Positions 1-8,418 of a DNA stretch of 57,148 nt are shown here, in pieces (the first letter of the stretch is position 1; every line of letters begins with the position of its first letter). Source of the stretch: Tepidibacter thalassicus DSM 15285 (GTDB lineage: Bacteria; Bacillota; Clostridia; Peptostreptococcales; Peptostreptococcaceae). The translations under genes and the position numbers were made by a program. The stretch spans positions 1 through 57,148 of the forward strand of contig NZ_FQXH01000015.1 of the NCBI RefSeq assembly GCF_900129915.1. The letters are read 5' to 3'. Below the pieces are notes generated by a model, which was given only the letters and a program-made list of their open reading frames with translations, made no database searches and had not been told where the DNA came from.

Positions 1-290
<290 letters not shown>

Positions 291-362
291 AAAATTTCGT
301 TACTGGCTTTACCTACTGTTTAGTTTTCAAAGTTCAATTTTTTTGCCCTCTCATCGAGGACA
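291..362 (-). other. rRNA leader with boxA-like antitermination region
   Basis: This is the transcribed leader between the predicted rRNA start site and the 16S 5' end. On the minus strand it contains an element TTGAACTTTGAAAACTAAAC (about 317-336), a type commonly found before clostridial and bacillar 16S genes and probably involved in antitermination or processing. There is no coding potential. The role is inferred from position and family resemblance. Confidence 0.5.
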
Positions 363-368
363 AGTAAT

Positions 369-397
369 AATATATCATTTTTATTTTTCATTGTCAA
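369..397 (-). promoter_or_regulatory. rRNA operon promoter
   Basis: On the minus strand TTGACA (392-397) is followed after exactly 17 bp by TATATT (369-374). It lies about 80 bp upstream of the 16S 5' end in very AT-rich DNA, as expected of an rRNA promoter of the main sigma factor. Confidence 0.8.
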
Positions 398-558
398 CAC
401 TTTTTTTATTTTTTTAGAGATTTCATATAAAAAGAATGCTTTTATATTGCAATTCCTTTTTATTTTATAAACCAAAGCTCTTCTACCTAAAAAACTTTTA
501 AGTGCTAAACTTCTGTTATTTTTTAATATTATATTGATATTTGCAGCAAAGCAATATA

Positions 559-587
559 TTGAATTTTCAGAAGATTTATATTATAAT
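559..587 (+). promoter_or_regulatory. Promoter of nhaC
   Basis: TTGAAT (559-564), a 17-bp spacer and a perfect TATAAT (582-587) lie 55 bp upstream of the nhaC start. Together with the rRNA promoter and leader it accounts for the gene-free stretch 291-641. The remaining AT-rich 400-558 holds nothing else I can name. Confidence 0.65.
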
Positions 588-641
588 ATAAAAAATGTTT
601 ATTTATAATGACTAAATTTATTTTTTGGGGGGTATTATTTA

Positions 642-2063
642 ATGTCAAAAGTAAAAAGAAAAGCCAATTTGCTCGAAGCTCTTATTCCTATTTTTTGTTT
701 AATTTTATTTTTAGGCATTTCAGTATTTGTATACAAAGCATCACCTCACATTCCTTTAATATGTGGAGCAATAATTGCTGCTCTTATGGCTAATTTAAGA
801 CTTGGTTATTCATGGAATGAACTTGAAGAAGGTATTTTAAAAACAATTAACATGGCAATGCAAGCAATATTAATACTTATGATAGTAGGTACAATAATCG
901 GAACTTGGATATTAAGCGGTGTAGTTCCTACTATGATTTTTTATGGACTAAAAATATTATCACCTGGAATATTTTTAATTGCTACTTGTTTAATATGTGC
1001 TATTGTTGCTCTTGCTACTGGATCTTCTTGGACTACAGCTGGCACTGTAGGTATTGCTCTTTTAGGTGTAGGCCAAGGTCTTGGTATTCCCAATTATATA
1101 GTTGCCGGTGCTATTATATCTGGTGCTTATTTTGGAGATAAAATGTCACCTCTATCTGATACTACAAATCTTGCTCCAGCCATGGCAGGTAGTAATCTAT
1201 TTGACCATGTAAAACATATGTTATTCACAACCGCACCATCTTTAATAATATCATTGATTTTATATGGATTTATAGGTGCTAAATATTCAGGAAAAAATCT
1301 TGATCCCGCTTCTATAAATCAAATTCTAGAAACTCTATCATCTAACTTTAACATAAACCCACTACTTTTTATACCTCCACTTCTTGTAATTACAATAGTT
1401 ATATTGAAAGTTCCTGCTATCCCTGGTCTTATTACAGGTTCAATTCTCGGAGGATTATTTGCATTTATATTTCAAAAATCTTCACTTGGAGATATAATAA
1501 ATGCAGCTCATTACGGATTTACATCAAAAACAGGAATTGAATCAGTTGATGCTTTACTAAGTCAAGGTGGACTTGACGGAATGATGGGCACCGTATCACT
1601 TATACTATGTGCATTAGCTTTGGGAGGAATACTTGAAAAAACAGGTATGCTCGAAGTAATAGCAGAAAATATATTAAAACTAGCCAAAGGAACAGGATCT
1701 TTAATAGTTGCAACAATATTTTCATGTATATTTGTAAACTTAGTTACAGGAGAACAATACCTATCTATAGTTATACCAGGTAGAATGTATAAAAATGCTT
1801 ATAGAAAAAAAGGGCTTCATCCTAAAAACTTATCAAGAGCACTCGAAGATTCTGGCACCTTAACTTCTCCACTTATTCCTTGGAATACATGTGGTGCATA
1901 TATGTTTGCAACCCTTGGAGTTCATCCATTTTTATATTTAAAATTTGCTTTCTTAAATTTAATAAATCCTCTAATATCTATATTCTATGGATTTACAGGA
2001 ATTACAATGGAAAAACTTCCACCAGAAGAAATATTAAAAGACGATGTTACTACAAAAAATTAG
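642..2063 (+). CDS. nhaC: Na+/H+ antiporter, NhaC family
   Basis: A 473-residue polytopic membrane protein with roughly eleven hydrophobic segments along its whole length. The NhaC-family signature GDKMSPLSDTTNLAP sits near residues 165-180, and a second family-typical stretch (GEQYLSIVIPGRMY) near 365-380. NhaC antiporters exchange cytoplasmic Na+ for external H+ and serve pH and sodium homeostasis; some relatives exchange organic acids (malate/lactate), so the exact substrate is open. The start follows a strong GGGGGG ribosome site 10 bp upstream. It is monocistronic, between its own promoter and terminator, divergent from the rRNA operon and head-on to replication. Confidence 0.9.
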   Translation: MSKVKRKANLLEALIPIFCLILFLGISVFVYKASPHIPLICGAIIAALMANLRLGYSWNELEEGILKTINMAMQAILILMIVGTIIGTWILSGVVPTMIFYGLKILSPGIFLIATCLICAIVALATGSSWTTAGTVGIALLGVGQGLGIPNYIVAGAIISGAYFGDKMSPLSDTTNLAPAMAGSNLFDHVKHMLFTTAPSLIISLILYGFIGAKYSGKNLDPASINQILETLSSNFNINPLLFIPPLLVITIVILKVPAIPGLITGSILGGLFAFIFQKSSLGDIINAAHYGFTSKTGIESVDALLSQGGLDGMMGTVSLILCALALGGILEKTGMLEVIAENILKLAKGTGSLIVATIFSCIFVNLVTGEQYLSIVIPGRMYKNAYRKKGLHPKNLSRALEDSGTLTSPLIPWNTCGAYMFATLGVHPFLYLKFAFLNLINPLISIFYGFTGITMEKLPPEEILKDDVTTKN

Positions 2064-2084
2064 AGCCTTCTCGGCTCTTTTTTT
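2062..2084 (+). terminator. Intrinsic terminator of nhaC
   Basis: Stem AGAGCC / GGCTCT with a 5-nt loop followed by a T-run. It overlaps the nhaC stop codon. Confidence 0.85.
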
Positions 2085-2153
2085 ATTTAAAATACCAAAT
2101 ATTAAGTAATTTCTTTAAATTTTAGTTATAATATTAATAGGGAGGTGTATCTT

Positions 2154-2831
2154 ATGAAAATAAAATTTTTAGGTCACTCTACTTTTTTTATCCATACTGA
2201 CAACTTTAATATTTTAATAGACCCATATATAAAAGATAATCCTAAATGCCCAATCCCCCTAAATGATATCCCTAAAATAGACTACATACTAGTAACCCAC
2301 GGACATTCAGATCATCTAGGAGATACAGCACTACTATCCAAAAAATATAATAGCACCGTAATATGTAATTTTGAAATATACTTATACCTATCTAAATACA
2401 ATATAAAATGTAAACCTATGCATATAGGGGGAAAAATATCACTAGAATTCGGAAAAGTAAAAATGACTCCTGCACTTCATGGATCTGGTATTTGCGAAGG
2501 TACTCATATAATATACGGTGGCAATCCATGTGGATTTTTACTCGAAATACAAAATAAAAAAATATACCACGCAGGAGATACAGGGCTTACAATGGATATG
2601 AATCTTTTAAAAGATGAAAATATAGATATAGCTCTACTTCCAATAGGAGGAACATTTACAATGGATATTGAAGATTGTTTAAAAGCTATAGATTTTATTA
2701 AACCAAAAATAGTAGTTCCTATGCACTACGATACATTTGAAGTTATAAAAGCAAATCCAAATGAATTAAAAGAAAAAAACACTTTTTGTATTACAAAAAT
2801 ACTAACTCCAGGAGAGGAATTAATATTTTAA
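2154..2831 (+). CDS. UPF0173 metal-dependent hydrolase (metallo-beta-lactamase fold)
   Basis: 225 residues from the ATG at 2154, which has GGAGGTG seven bases upstream; an in-frame GTG at 2145 lies inside that ribosome site and is rejected. The metal-binding motif HxHxDH appears as THGHSDH near residues 50-56, followed by a histidine around 112, the AGDTG motif near 140, and a C-terminal PMHYDTF histidine, the order of the metallo-beta-lactamase fold. The family (YtkL-like, UPF0173) has no agreed substrate; L-ascorbate-6-phosphate lactonase-like proteins are relatives. It is a single gene between two terminators on the head-on strand. Confidence 0.85.
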   Translation: MKIKFLGHSTFFIHTDNFNILIDPYIKDNPKCPIPLNDIPKIDYILVTHGHSDHLGDTALLSKKYNSTVICNFEIYLYLSKYNIKCKPMHIGGKISLEFGKVKMTPALHGSGICEGTHIIYGGNPCGFLLEIQNKKIYHAGDTGLTMDMNLLKDENIDIALLPIGGTFTMDIEDCLKAIDFIKPKIVVPMHYDTFEVIKANPNELKEKNTFCITKILTPGEELIF

Positions 2832-2837
2832 TCATAT

Positions 2838-2878
2838 CAAAAAGACTGTTAACAACAAATTTGTTAACAGTCTAAAAA
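2838..2878. terminator. Bidirectional terminator between convergent genes
   Basis: Perfect 12-bp stem AGACTGTTAACA / TGTTAACAGTCT (2843-2854 with 2862-2873), with an A-run on the left and A-rich DNA on the right. It can serve the hydrolase gene on the plus strand and the glutaredoxin gene on the minus strand. Confidence 0.8.
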
Positions 2879-2883
2879 TTTCT

Positions 2884-3117
2884 TTATTTCTGTAATAGCT
2901 CATCAATTCTATTTTTATCAAATCCTAATATTTCTTCCCCTTGTATCACAATAACAGGTACTGACATATATCCCATTTTCATTAATTTTTTTCTAGCATT
3001 AACATCTTCGGATATATTATGTTCTATATATTTCACATTTTTTTCATTAAGATAGTCCTTTGCCATATGACAATATCCACATGTATTACTTGTATATATT
3101 TCTACTGTTTTATCCAT
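2884..3117 (-). CDS. Glutaredoxin-like protein (NrdH/GrxC type)
   Basis: A 77-residue single thioredoxin-fold protein. The redox motif is C13-G-Y-C16, preceded by a beta strand (VEIYTSNT) as in glutaredoxins, and the cis-proline motif SVPVIV is near residue 53. Such proteins reduce disulfides or feed ribonucleotide reductase; in anaerobes they are often partners of an alkyl hydroperoxide reductase. The start is supported by AAGGAGGA immediately upstream. It stands alone, convergent with the UPF0173 gene, so the partner cannot be deduced from context. Confidence 0.85.
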   Translation of the reverse strand: MDKTVEIYTSNTCGYCHMAKDYLNEKNVKYIEHNISEDVNARKKLMKMGYMSVPVIVIQGEEILGFDKNRIDELLQK

Positions 3118-3263
3118 AAAAATCCTCCTTCAAGTTTTAAAATATATTTAATACATTTCCTAAAAAAACAATTTCAAACATATTTTTCAATTATAATAAG
3201 ATTTTAATTTTTGGTTAGTATAATAGATAGTTTTTTTTTATTTATTATAATATAATTAGTATT

Positions 3264-3285
3264 ACTTATACTCTATAAGTATAAT
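3264..3285 (+). promoter_or_regulatory. Palindrome overlapping a possible -10 of the glycosyltransferase gene
   Basis: ACTTATA-CTC-TATAAGT (3264-3280) is a perfect 7-bp inverted repeat whose right arm runs into TATAAT (3280-3285). No convincing -35 hexamer is seen. It may be an operator or simply AT-rich symmetry. Confidence 0.35.
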
Positions 3286-3350
3286 ATGCCCATTTTTTAA
3301 AATAGATATATATTTATTTTAAAAAGGTTATAGAATAGGGGGACTTTAAT

Positions 3351-4481
3351 ATGAAAAAAGTTTTAATACTTTCAGCATCTACAGGTGGTGGTCATAACAG
3401 AGCAGCTAAAGCAATTAAAGAAGAAATTTCAACTAAAAATATTCAATGTGAAATAATAGATAGTTTAAAATTCGTAAGTCCTACAATAGATAAAATCATT
3501 TCTAAAGGATATGAAAAATCAGCTATGTACACGCCTAAAGCATATGGCACTATCTATAAAATCTCAGATTTAAAAATAACAAAAAATGAAATAAAAAGCA
3601 ATCTAATATTAAACTACATGATTAAAAAATTAAGAAAATTAATACACGAAAAAAAACCAGATGCTATAATAGGAACTCATCCATTTCCATTAATGGCTAT
3701 ATGTAATCTCAAAAAAAATAATATAATAAATATTCCTATAATATCCATATTAACTGATTATACAATTCATTCTACTTGGATTCAAAACGAAATAGATTGT
3801 TACATAGTTGGAGATGAATTTGTAAAATATCTTTTAATAGAAGAAGGAATAAATAAAAATACTATATATCCTTATGGAATTCCTATTGAAAAATCATTTT
3901 TAATTGACAATAAAAAAGAAATAAAAAAAGAACTCAATTTAGATGATAAATTTACAATTGTTTTAATGGGAGGAAGTTTTGGAGCCGGCAATATAAAAGA
4001 AGCTTTTTTAGATCTTTTAGAAATAAATAGAGATTTTCAAATTATAGTAATAACAGGAAAAAATATTTCTTTAAAAGAGAAAATAGAAAAAACATTATCT
4101 TCTTATAAGACAAATAAAAAAATTGTTGTCCTCCCTTTTACAAATAAAATGAATGATATTCTATCTATTTGCGACATACTTATTACAAAACCGGGAGGTC
4201 TTACAACTACTGAAGCTTTAATAAAAGAAGTTCCAATGATAATACCATATTATATTCCCGGACAAGAAGAAGAAAACCTAGATTTCCTTTTAAACAATGG
4301 AGTTGCACTAAAAACAACAGAAAAATACAACTTAAAAATGTTGATTAAACTTTTAATAGATAATCCAGATAGACTAAATAACTTAAAAAGTAATATACAA
4401 AAAATAAAAAAATTAAATTCAGCAGAAAATATAGCTAATTTAATAGAATTAAAATTAAACGAAACAAAATCACTAACTTAA
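3351..4481 (+). CDS. MGDG synthase / processive diacylglycerol glucosyltransferase family protein
   Basis: 376 residues. The N-terminus has the glycine-rich loop STGGGHNRAAKAI (10-22) typical of the MGDG-synthase N-terminal domain. The C-terminal half has the GT28 donor-binding signature TKPGGLTTTEAL near 279-290 and a GGSFGAG motif near 204. Family members (UgtP/YpfP, plant MGD) transfer glucose or galactose from a UDP-sugar to diacylglycerol at the inner membrane face, making glycolipids and the lipoteichoic-acid anchor. MurG is a distant relative, but the N-terminal motif favours the lipid glycosyltransferase. The start has GGGGGA eight bases upstream. It is monocistronic and head-on to replication. 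Confidence 0.8.
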   Translation: MKKVLILSASTGGGHNRAAKAIKEEISTKNIQCEIIDSLKFVSPTIDKIISKGYEKSAMYTPKAYGTIYKISDLKITKNEIKSNLILNYMIKKLRKLIHEKKPDAIIGTHPFPLMAICNLKKNNIINIPIISILTDYTIHSTWIQNEIDCYIVGDEFVKYLLIEEGINKNTIYPYGIPIEKSFLIDNKKEIKKELNLDDKFTIVLMGGSFGAGNIKEAFLDLLEINRDFQIIVITGKNISLKEKIEKTLSSYKTNKKIVVLPFTNKMNDILSICDILITKPGGLTTTEALIKEVPMIIPYYIPGQEEENLDFLLNNGVALKTTEKYNLKMLIKLLIDNPDRLNNLKSNIQKIKKLNSAENIANLIELKLNETKSLT

Positions 4482-4504
4482 AAGCCGGCAAATTGCCGGC
4501 TTTT
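4480..4504. terminator. Bidirectional terminator
   Basis: Perfect 10-bp stem AAAAGCCGGC / GCCGGCTTTT with a 5-nt loop, between the convergent glycosyltransferase gene and the small ORF after recR. The A- and T-runs make it usable on both strands. Confidence 0.85.
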
Positions 4505-4507
4505 AAA

Positions 4508-4744
4508 CTAATCAAAATAATTATCTGGATCATAGAAATCTTCTTCATAATCATACTCAAAATTTTTATAATTATTTTTAAATACACTATTTCTCGTTTT
4601 TTGAACTTTTAATTTTTTTAATTTTGATTTCTTTTTCACGATAAACTCTATATCTTTTTCATAAACATTTTTTTCATTCATAAATTCAATACTATACCAC
4701 AATCTAATGGTACTTTTATTCACTTCCTTTCTTTCAATAACCAT
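4508..4744 (-). CDS. Small hypothetical protein downstream of recR
   Basis: 78 residues, not recognised. The start codon directly abuts the recR stop codon (4745-4747), suggesting translational coupling. The middle is lysine-rich (KKKSKLKKLKVQK), and the C-terminus is acidic and aromatic (EYDYEEDFYDPDNYFD). No membrane segment or cysteine pair is seen. The first 20 codons overlap a 48-bp stretch (4691-4738) that is repeated in diverged form upstream of recR (5462-5509), so the N-terminus may derive from a structured DNA/RNA element rather than a protein domain. YaaL/DUF2508 genes often sit here in relatives, but I see no convincing similarity. Confidence 0.5.
   Translation of the reverse strand: MVIERKEVNKSTIRLWYSIEFMNEKNVYEKDIEFIVKKKSKLKKLKVQKTRNSVFKNNYKNFEYDYEEDFYDPDNYFD
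4691..4738 (-). repeat. Diverged copy B of a structured element flanking recR
   Basis: Aligned without gaps to 5462-5509 it matches at 37 of 48 positions; ten of the eleven differences are transitions. On the minus strand both copies can form a hairpin closed by TACC/GGTA. The next pair is A-T here and G-C in copy A. This copy is embedded in the start of the 78-codon ORF. Confidence 0.6.
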
Positions 4745-5344
4745 TTACAACTCTCTTCTTCCCTCTAATGCTTTTAGGATAGTTACCTCATCTGCATATT
4801 CTAAATCTCCTCCAACAGGAAGTCCATGAGCTATTCTTGTAACTTTTATACCTAAAGGCTTTATAAGTCTAGCTAAATACATAGCCGTAGCTTCCCCTTC
4901 AATCGTTGGATTTGTTGCTAATATTATTTCTTTTACAGATTGATTACCTAATCTTTCAATAAGTTCCTTTATTTTTATCATATCAGGTCCTACTCCATCC
5001 ATAGGAGATATAACTCCATGAAGAACGTGATACTTGCCTTTAAACTCTTTAGTTCTCTCCATGGCAGCTACATCTCTTGGATCTTCAACTACGCATATAA
5101 CTTCTTCATCCCTATTTTTATTTGAACAAATACTGCAAGGATTTTTATCTGTTATATTGCAACATATGGAACAATATTTTATTTCTTTTTTTGCCTCAAG
5201 TATCGCATTAGAAAGCTTTTCAACATCTGAAATATTCATATTTATTACATGAAAAGCAAGCCTTTGAGCAGTTTTTTTTCCAATGCCAGGAAGCTTCGTG
5301 AATTCCTCTATAAGCCTTTCTATCGGTCCAGAGTAAATTTGCAT
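4745..5344 (-). CDS. recR: Recombination mediator protein RecR
   Basis: 199 residues, the usual family length. An N-terminal helix-hairpin-helix ([15 protein letters not shown], about 18-32) is followed by a four-cysteine zinc finger (CSICC..CSIC, about 57-72) and a Toprim domain beginning with [12 protein letters not shown] (about 83-94). RecR acts with RecO and RecF to load RecA on SSB-coated gaps. It follows dnaX and ebfC as in most Firmicutes, but here an unusual 336-bp structured spacer separates it from ebfC. The ribosome site before ATG 5344 is weak. Confidence 0.97.
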   Translation of the reverse strand: MQIYSGPIERLIEEFTKLPGIGKKTAQRLAFHVINMNISDVEKLSNAILEAKKEIKYCSICCNITDKNPCSICSNKNRDEEVICVVEDPRDVAAMERTKEFKGKYHVLHGVISPMDGVGPDMIKIKELIERLGNQSVKEIILATNPTIEGEATAMYLARLIKPLGIKVTRIAHGLPVGGDLEYADEVTILKALEGRREL

Positions 5345-5680
5345 ATACTCAGCTTTGTAAAATCTATAAAAATCTAAATAAATATATAAAGATTATAGAT
5401 TTTACTCATACACTCAATATTTTTACAAATATTAGTGTACATAATAGCATATCTCTACAATGCTATACCGCAAGCCAACGGTACTTTTGTTCACCTCTCT
5501 TTTTTTAATCAAGCAACTAATTTTCCATAATGAAAATGTAGAGTAGTTACTTGATTTATATTTTTATAATTAAGCATAAAGTTTTCTTTGTGTTTATTAA
5601 AAATAAGACTAAATATTTTGTTTTTGTTGGTATTTCATTAACATCTAGTTTTATTTAATAAAAACCTAATTTAATTCTAT
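5345..5680 (-). other. Gene-free structured spacer between ebfC and recR
   Basis: No gene is visible in this 336-bp stretch. Read on the minus strand it contains successive inverted repeats: an 11/12-bp pair (ATCAAGTAACTA/TAGTTGCTTGAT, 5508-5556) with an inner ATTTTC/GAAAAT; TACCG/CGGTA (about 5465-5483); ATAGCAT/ATGCTAT (about 5442-5466); TACACTAATATTT with AAATATTGAGTGTA (about 5409-5440); and AAAATCTATAA/TTATAGATTTT (5359-5369 with 5393-5403). A short frame GTG-AAC-AAA-AGT-ACC runs 20 codons after GAGAGG, but it tracks the hairpins and is not a convincing protein. The section 5557-5680 is plain AT-rich DNA. Confidence 0.6.
5462..5509 (-). repeat. Copy A of the structured element flanking recR
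   Basis: Partner of 4691-4738, in the same orientation (37/48 identical). It sits at the centre of the stem-loop chain upstream of recR. Confidence 0.6.
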
Positions 5681-6022
5681 CTAAAACAATCCAGGTATAT
5701 TAAGTCCACCTGTTAACTTAGCCATTTGTGAATTTACCATTTCATCTGCACTTCTCAACGCTTCATTTACAGCTGATAATACTAAATCTTGAAGCATTTC
5801 TATATCATCCGGATCCACAACTTCTGGTTTTATAATTATATCTAATATTTCTTTCTTTCCATTAGCTTTAACAATAACTGCTCCTCCACCAACAGAAGCT
5901 TCAACTTCTTTTTCTTCAAGTTCTGATTGCATTTTCTCCATTTGTTTTTGCATCTTTTGAACCTGTTTTAACATGTTATTCATATTACCAGGCATTCCTC
6001 CTGGAAATCCCTTTCTAGCCAT
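5681..6022 (-). CDS. ebfC: Nucleoid-associated protein, YbaB/EbfC family
   Basis: 113 residues from the ATG at 6022 (MARKGFPGG...), as in clostridial homologues; a TTG two codons earlier (6028) is also compatible with the GGGAGG ribosome site. The N-terminus is glycine/methionine-rich, followed by an amphipathic [27 protein letters not shown] helix region (here described by its Q/K/M repeats) and the typical [18 protein letters not shown] strands. The dimeric protein binds DNA and influences nucleoid structure. It is the middle gene of dnaX-ebfC-recR. Confidence 0.95.
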   Translation of the reverse strand: MARKGFPGGMPGNMNNMLKQVQKMQKQMEKMQSELEEKEVEASVGGGAVIVKANGKKEILDIIIKPEVVDPDDIEMLQDLVLSAVNEALRSADEMVNSQMAKLTGGLNIPGLF

Positions 6023-6090
6023 AATCAATTAAACCTCCCTTTAAATTTAATCTAAGACATATTATAACATATAATTGTATATATTATATT

Positions 6091-7698
6091 TTAAACATCT
6101 GTAATAGAATTTTTAACTTCAATTATATCTTTTGGAAATACATTTTCTAAAATTTTTATTCCTTCATCTTCTTTACCTTCATCTCTAAAATCCATTAATT
6201 CAGATTTTAACGACATTTTTACTTTTAAACCTTGATTAGTTACCTCATTTATAACATTTTGTATGTAATTTTTATTTTCATCTCTATTCAATCTATCCTT
6301 AATAAATCTAAATTCATCATCAAATACTATAATAAGAGTATCATTTTCTATTTTAAAACTTTTCACCTCTCGAAGCATTGCTTGAACTGATACATTTTTA
6401 TCTCTTTTTATACAATCTAAAACTTCAGGCCATAATTTTTCTATTTCTTCAACATTTGGATCCTTAACATCTTTTACTATATCTCTTCTTTTATTTTTAA
6501 TTTCCTTATTTTCCTTACCCGAAATGCTAACTTGTCTTTCAATTTTAATTCCATTCCTAATTACACTTTCTATCTTTTGTATTCTCTTTAAAATAGATTC
6601 ATTACTTTTGTCTAAAATTGGTTGAGACAATTTCATTATAGTTATTTCAACTAAAATTCTAGGATTAGATGAATATTTTATATTATTTTGAGCATCTGAT
6701 AATATATTTATCACTCTTATTATATCATTTAAATCCAATCTTTCAGACTGACTTTTTAAAATACCTATTGTTTCAACAGGAAGATTTATTATCTCATACA
6801 ATTCATCAGACACTTTACATATCATTAAATTTCTAAAATGATCCACTAAATCATCTAAAAAATGCTTTATATCTTTCCCCCAAATAATCAGTTCATTTAA
6901 AAGTTCAAGAGCCCTTTTAGCATCTTCATTTATAATATATTCACTCATCTTAAACAAAAAATCTATATTCACAGTCCCAAGCAAATTTACAACATCTTCA
7001 TACTCAACTTTATTTTCACTATATGAAACACATTGATCAAGTATACTTAAAGCATCTCTTAAAGCTCCACCTGAATTTCTAGCAATTAAATTAAGAGCTT
7101 TTTCATCTATCTCTACATTAATATCTCTACATATATTTTTCATTCTCGCAATTATATCATCTACCCGTACCCTTTTAAAATCAAATTTTTGACATCTCGA
7201 TAATATAGTTGCAGGTATTTTATGTGGTTCTGTTGTTGCTAATATAAATATTATATAAGAGGGAGGTTCTTCAAGAGTTTTCAAAAGAGCATTAAAAGCT
7301 CCCTGAGATAACATATGTACTTCATCTATTATGTATACCTTATATCTTCCCTTTGTAGGAGGATATTTAACATTTTCTCTTAATTCTCTTATATCATCTA
7401 CCCCATTATTAGATGCTGCATCTATTTCTATTACATCCATAATACTATCTGAAAGAATACCCTTACAAACTTCACATTCATTACAAGGCTCTTCATTTTT
7501 CAAATTTAAGCAATTAACAGCTCTTGCAAATATTTTAGCAGTAGATGTTTTCCCCGTTCCTCTAGTTCCTGAAAATAAGTATGCATGAGCTATATTATTA
7601 TTTTCTATCTGATTTTTTAATGTTTTTATTACATGTTCTTGCCCTATAACATCTTTAAAATTAAGCGGCCTATATATTCTGTATAATGCCTTGTTCAT
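6091..7698 (-). CDS. dnaX: DNA polymerase III subunits gamma/tau
   Basis: 535 residues. The AAA+ module has Walker A GTRGTGKT (44-51), four zinc-binding cysteines (C63, C72, C75, C78 region), Walker B DEVHML (about 122) and sensor 1 with the SRC arginine finger (LATTEPHKIPATILSRC, about 148-164). Domain III and a charged C-terminal tau-like region follow. The clamp-loader ATPase loads DnaN onto primed DNA. I saw no obvious A-rich slippery site for programmed gamma production. The start follows AGAGGTG. The leader contains an intrinsic terminator (7750-7786) that may attenuate expression. Confidence 0.97.
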   Translation of the reverse strand: MNKALYRIYRPLNFKDVIGQEHVIKTLKNQIENNNIAHAYLFSGTRGTGKTSTAKIFARAVNCLNLKNEEPCNECEVCKGILSDSIMDVIEIDAASNNGVDDIRELRENVKYPPTKGRYKVYIIDEVHMLSQGAFNALLKTLEEPPSYIIFILATTEPHKIPATILSRCQKFDFKRVRVDDIIARMKNICRDINVEIDEKALNLIARNSGGALRDALSILDQCVSYSENKVEYEDVVNLLGTVNIDFLFKMSEYIINEDAKRALELLNELIIWGKDIKHFLDDLVDHFRNLMICKVSDELYEIINLPVETIGILKSQSERLDLNDIIRVINILSDAQNNIKYSSNPRILVEITIMKLSQPILDKSNESILKRIQKIESVIRNGIKIERQVSISGKENKEIKNKRRDIVKDVKDPNVEEIEKLWPEVLDCIKRDKNVSVQAMLREVKSFKIENDTLIIVFDDEFRFIKDRLNRDENKNYIQNVINEVTNQGLKVKMSLKSELMDFRDEGKEDEGIKILENVFPKDIIEVKNSITDV

Positions 7699-7749
7699 AA
7701 AATCACCTCTAAAATCAAAAATAAATATTGATATTGCTTATTAAAATTA

Positions 7750-7786
7750 ATTAAAAAAAAGACTTCTGTGGGGGAAAGAAGTCTTC
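7750..7786 (-). terminator. Terminator or attenuator in the dnaX leader
   Basis: Minus-strand stem GAAGACTTC / GAAGTCTTC-type (AAGACTTC with GAAGTCTT) followed by eight Ts, about 55 bp upstream of the dnaX start. No gene ends between it and the SRP RNA terminator, so it either ends a small RNA starting in 7787-7880 or attenuates dnaX transcription. Confidence 0.65.
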
Positions 7787-7882
7787 AAATTAGGGGAGAA
7801 ATTAAAATATATATTTATTTTCATATATAATTATTCCCTTTTATCTTTATTTTTACACATAATATTTAAATAAATTTCAATC

Positions 7883-7999
7883 TATAAAAAAGTCTTTATT
7901 CTAAAGATTTTACAATGTAGACTTTTTTGCAACTCATAACGGAATTTATATTTATCCACAATTTAAATAGGAATATAATTTCCTATTCGTTATAAAAAA
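7883..7999 (-). repeat. 117-bp intergenic repeat, copy 1, with DnaA box
   Basis: Identical to 15094-15210 except for G7989 versus A15200 (116/117). It contains the perfect DnaA box TTATCCACA at 7952-7960. On the minus strand it begins with the T-tract of the SRP RNA terminator, has a hairpin AATAGGAA/TTCCTATT near that end, and finishes with a hairpin of AAAAAAGTCT/AGACTTTTTT arms enclosing TCTTTA/TAAAGA. No coding frame is visible. Palindromic ends without terminal inverted repeats recall IS200/IS605-derived elements, but this is inference. The rest of the 7699-8030 gap is AT-rich. Confidence 0.9.
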
Positions 8000-8024
8000 A
8001 TCCCTAATCAAGGGATTAATTTTT
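8000..8024 (-). terminator. Intrinsic terminator of the SRP RNA gene
   Basis: On the minus strand AATCCCT-TGATT-AGGGATT is followed by a T-run, just after the SRP RNA 3' end. The T-run merges into the first bases of the 117-bp repeat. Confidence 0.8.
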
Positions 8025-8030
8025 ATATTA

Positions 8031-8305
8031 AATGCTGTGCACCATCCTTCGTTCTAATCTCATAGACGTTACCTAAACAGTTAGCTCAATTTAGGCGCCC
8101 CTGCGACACATGAAAGTAATCACTTACCGTTGCTTCCTTCCGGACCTGGCGGGGTTCGTGAGCTTCCATTGCACAGGACCCAAACATCATCACCACTTAT
8201 TTAGGTCAGCTCTACAAGAATTAGACCTCCAGATGGATTTAAACCCTGCTATAGCGGATTGCAGGTTACAAGGCACCGCTACCTCCCCGTCTAGCACAGC
8301 AAACT
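8031..8305 (-). ncRNA. ffs: Signal recognition particle RNA, large bacterial type
   Basis: The minus strand carries the apical SRP motif CAGGTCCGGAAGGAAGCAG-like (about 8131-8150: AGGTCCGGAAGGAAGCAA), and a 5' Alu-type domain with GCTGTGCTAGACGGGGAGG and GGTGCC. The 5' GCTGTGC pairs with GCACAGC at the 3' end, closing the molecule. The length of about 275 nt is that of the large SRP RNA of Bacillus and Clostridium, with an Alu domain, rather than the short enterobacterial 4.5S RNA. The position between tRNA-Ser and dnaX is conserved in many Firmicutes. Ends are estimated from the closing helix. Confidence 0.95.
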
Positions 8306-8327
8306 TATAAACTATATTAAATTCTGT

Positions 8328-8418
8328 TGGCGGAGAGAGCGGGATTCGAACCCGCGATACAGTTTCCTGTATACACGCTTTCCAGGCGTGCTCCTTAAAC
8401 CAACTCGGACATCTCTCC
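8328..8418 (-). tRNA. tRNA-Ser (GGA)
   Basis: 91 nt with encoded CCA, acceptor GGAGAGA/TCTCTCC, a long variable arm (class II) and anticodon loop CTGGAAA, giving anticodon GGA for serine UCC/UCU. The 5' end is the base immediately after the tadA stop codon, so the tRNA must be cut from a tadA-containing transcript or have a promoter inside tadA. It also matches the proposed UCC specifier in the serS T-box. Confidence 0.97.

Noticed and set aside
5430..5496. Short frame starting GTG-AAC-AAA-AGT upstream of recR as a gene
   Set aside because: Only 20 codons, and its sequence is explained by the hairpins it shares with the copy at 4691-4738.
6091..7698. Programmed frameshift in dnaX
   Set aside because: No A-rich slippery heptamer with a following stem-loop was seen near the gamma/tau boundary.
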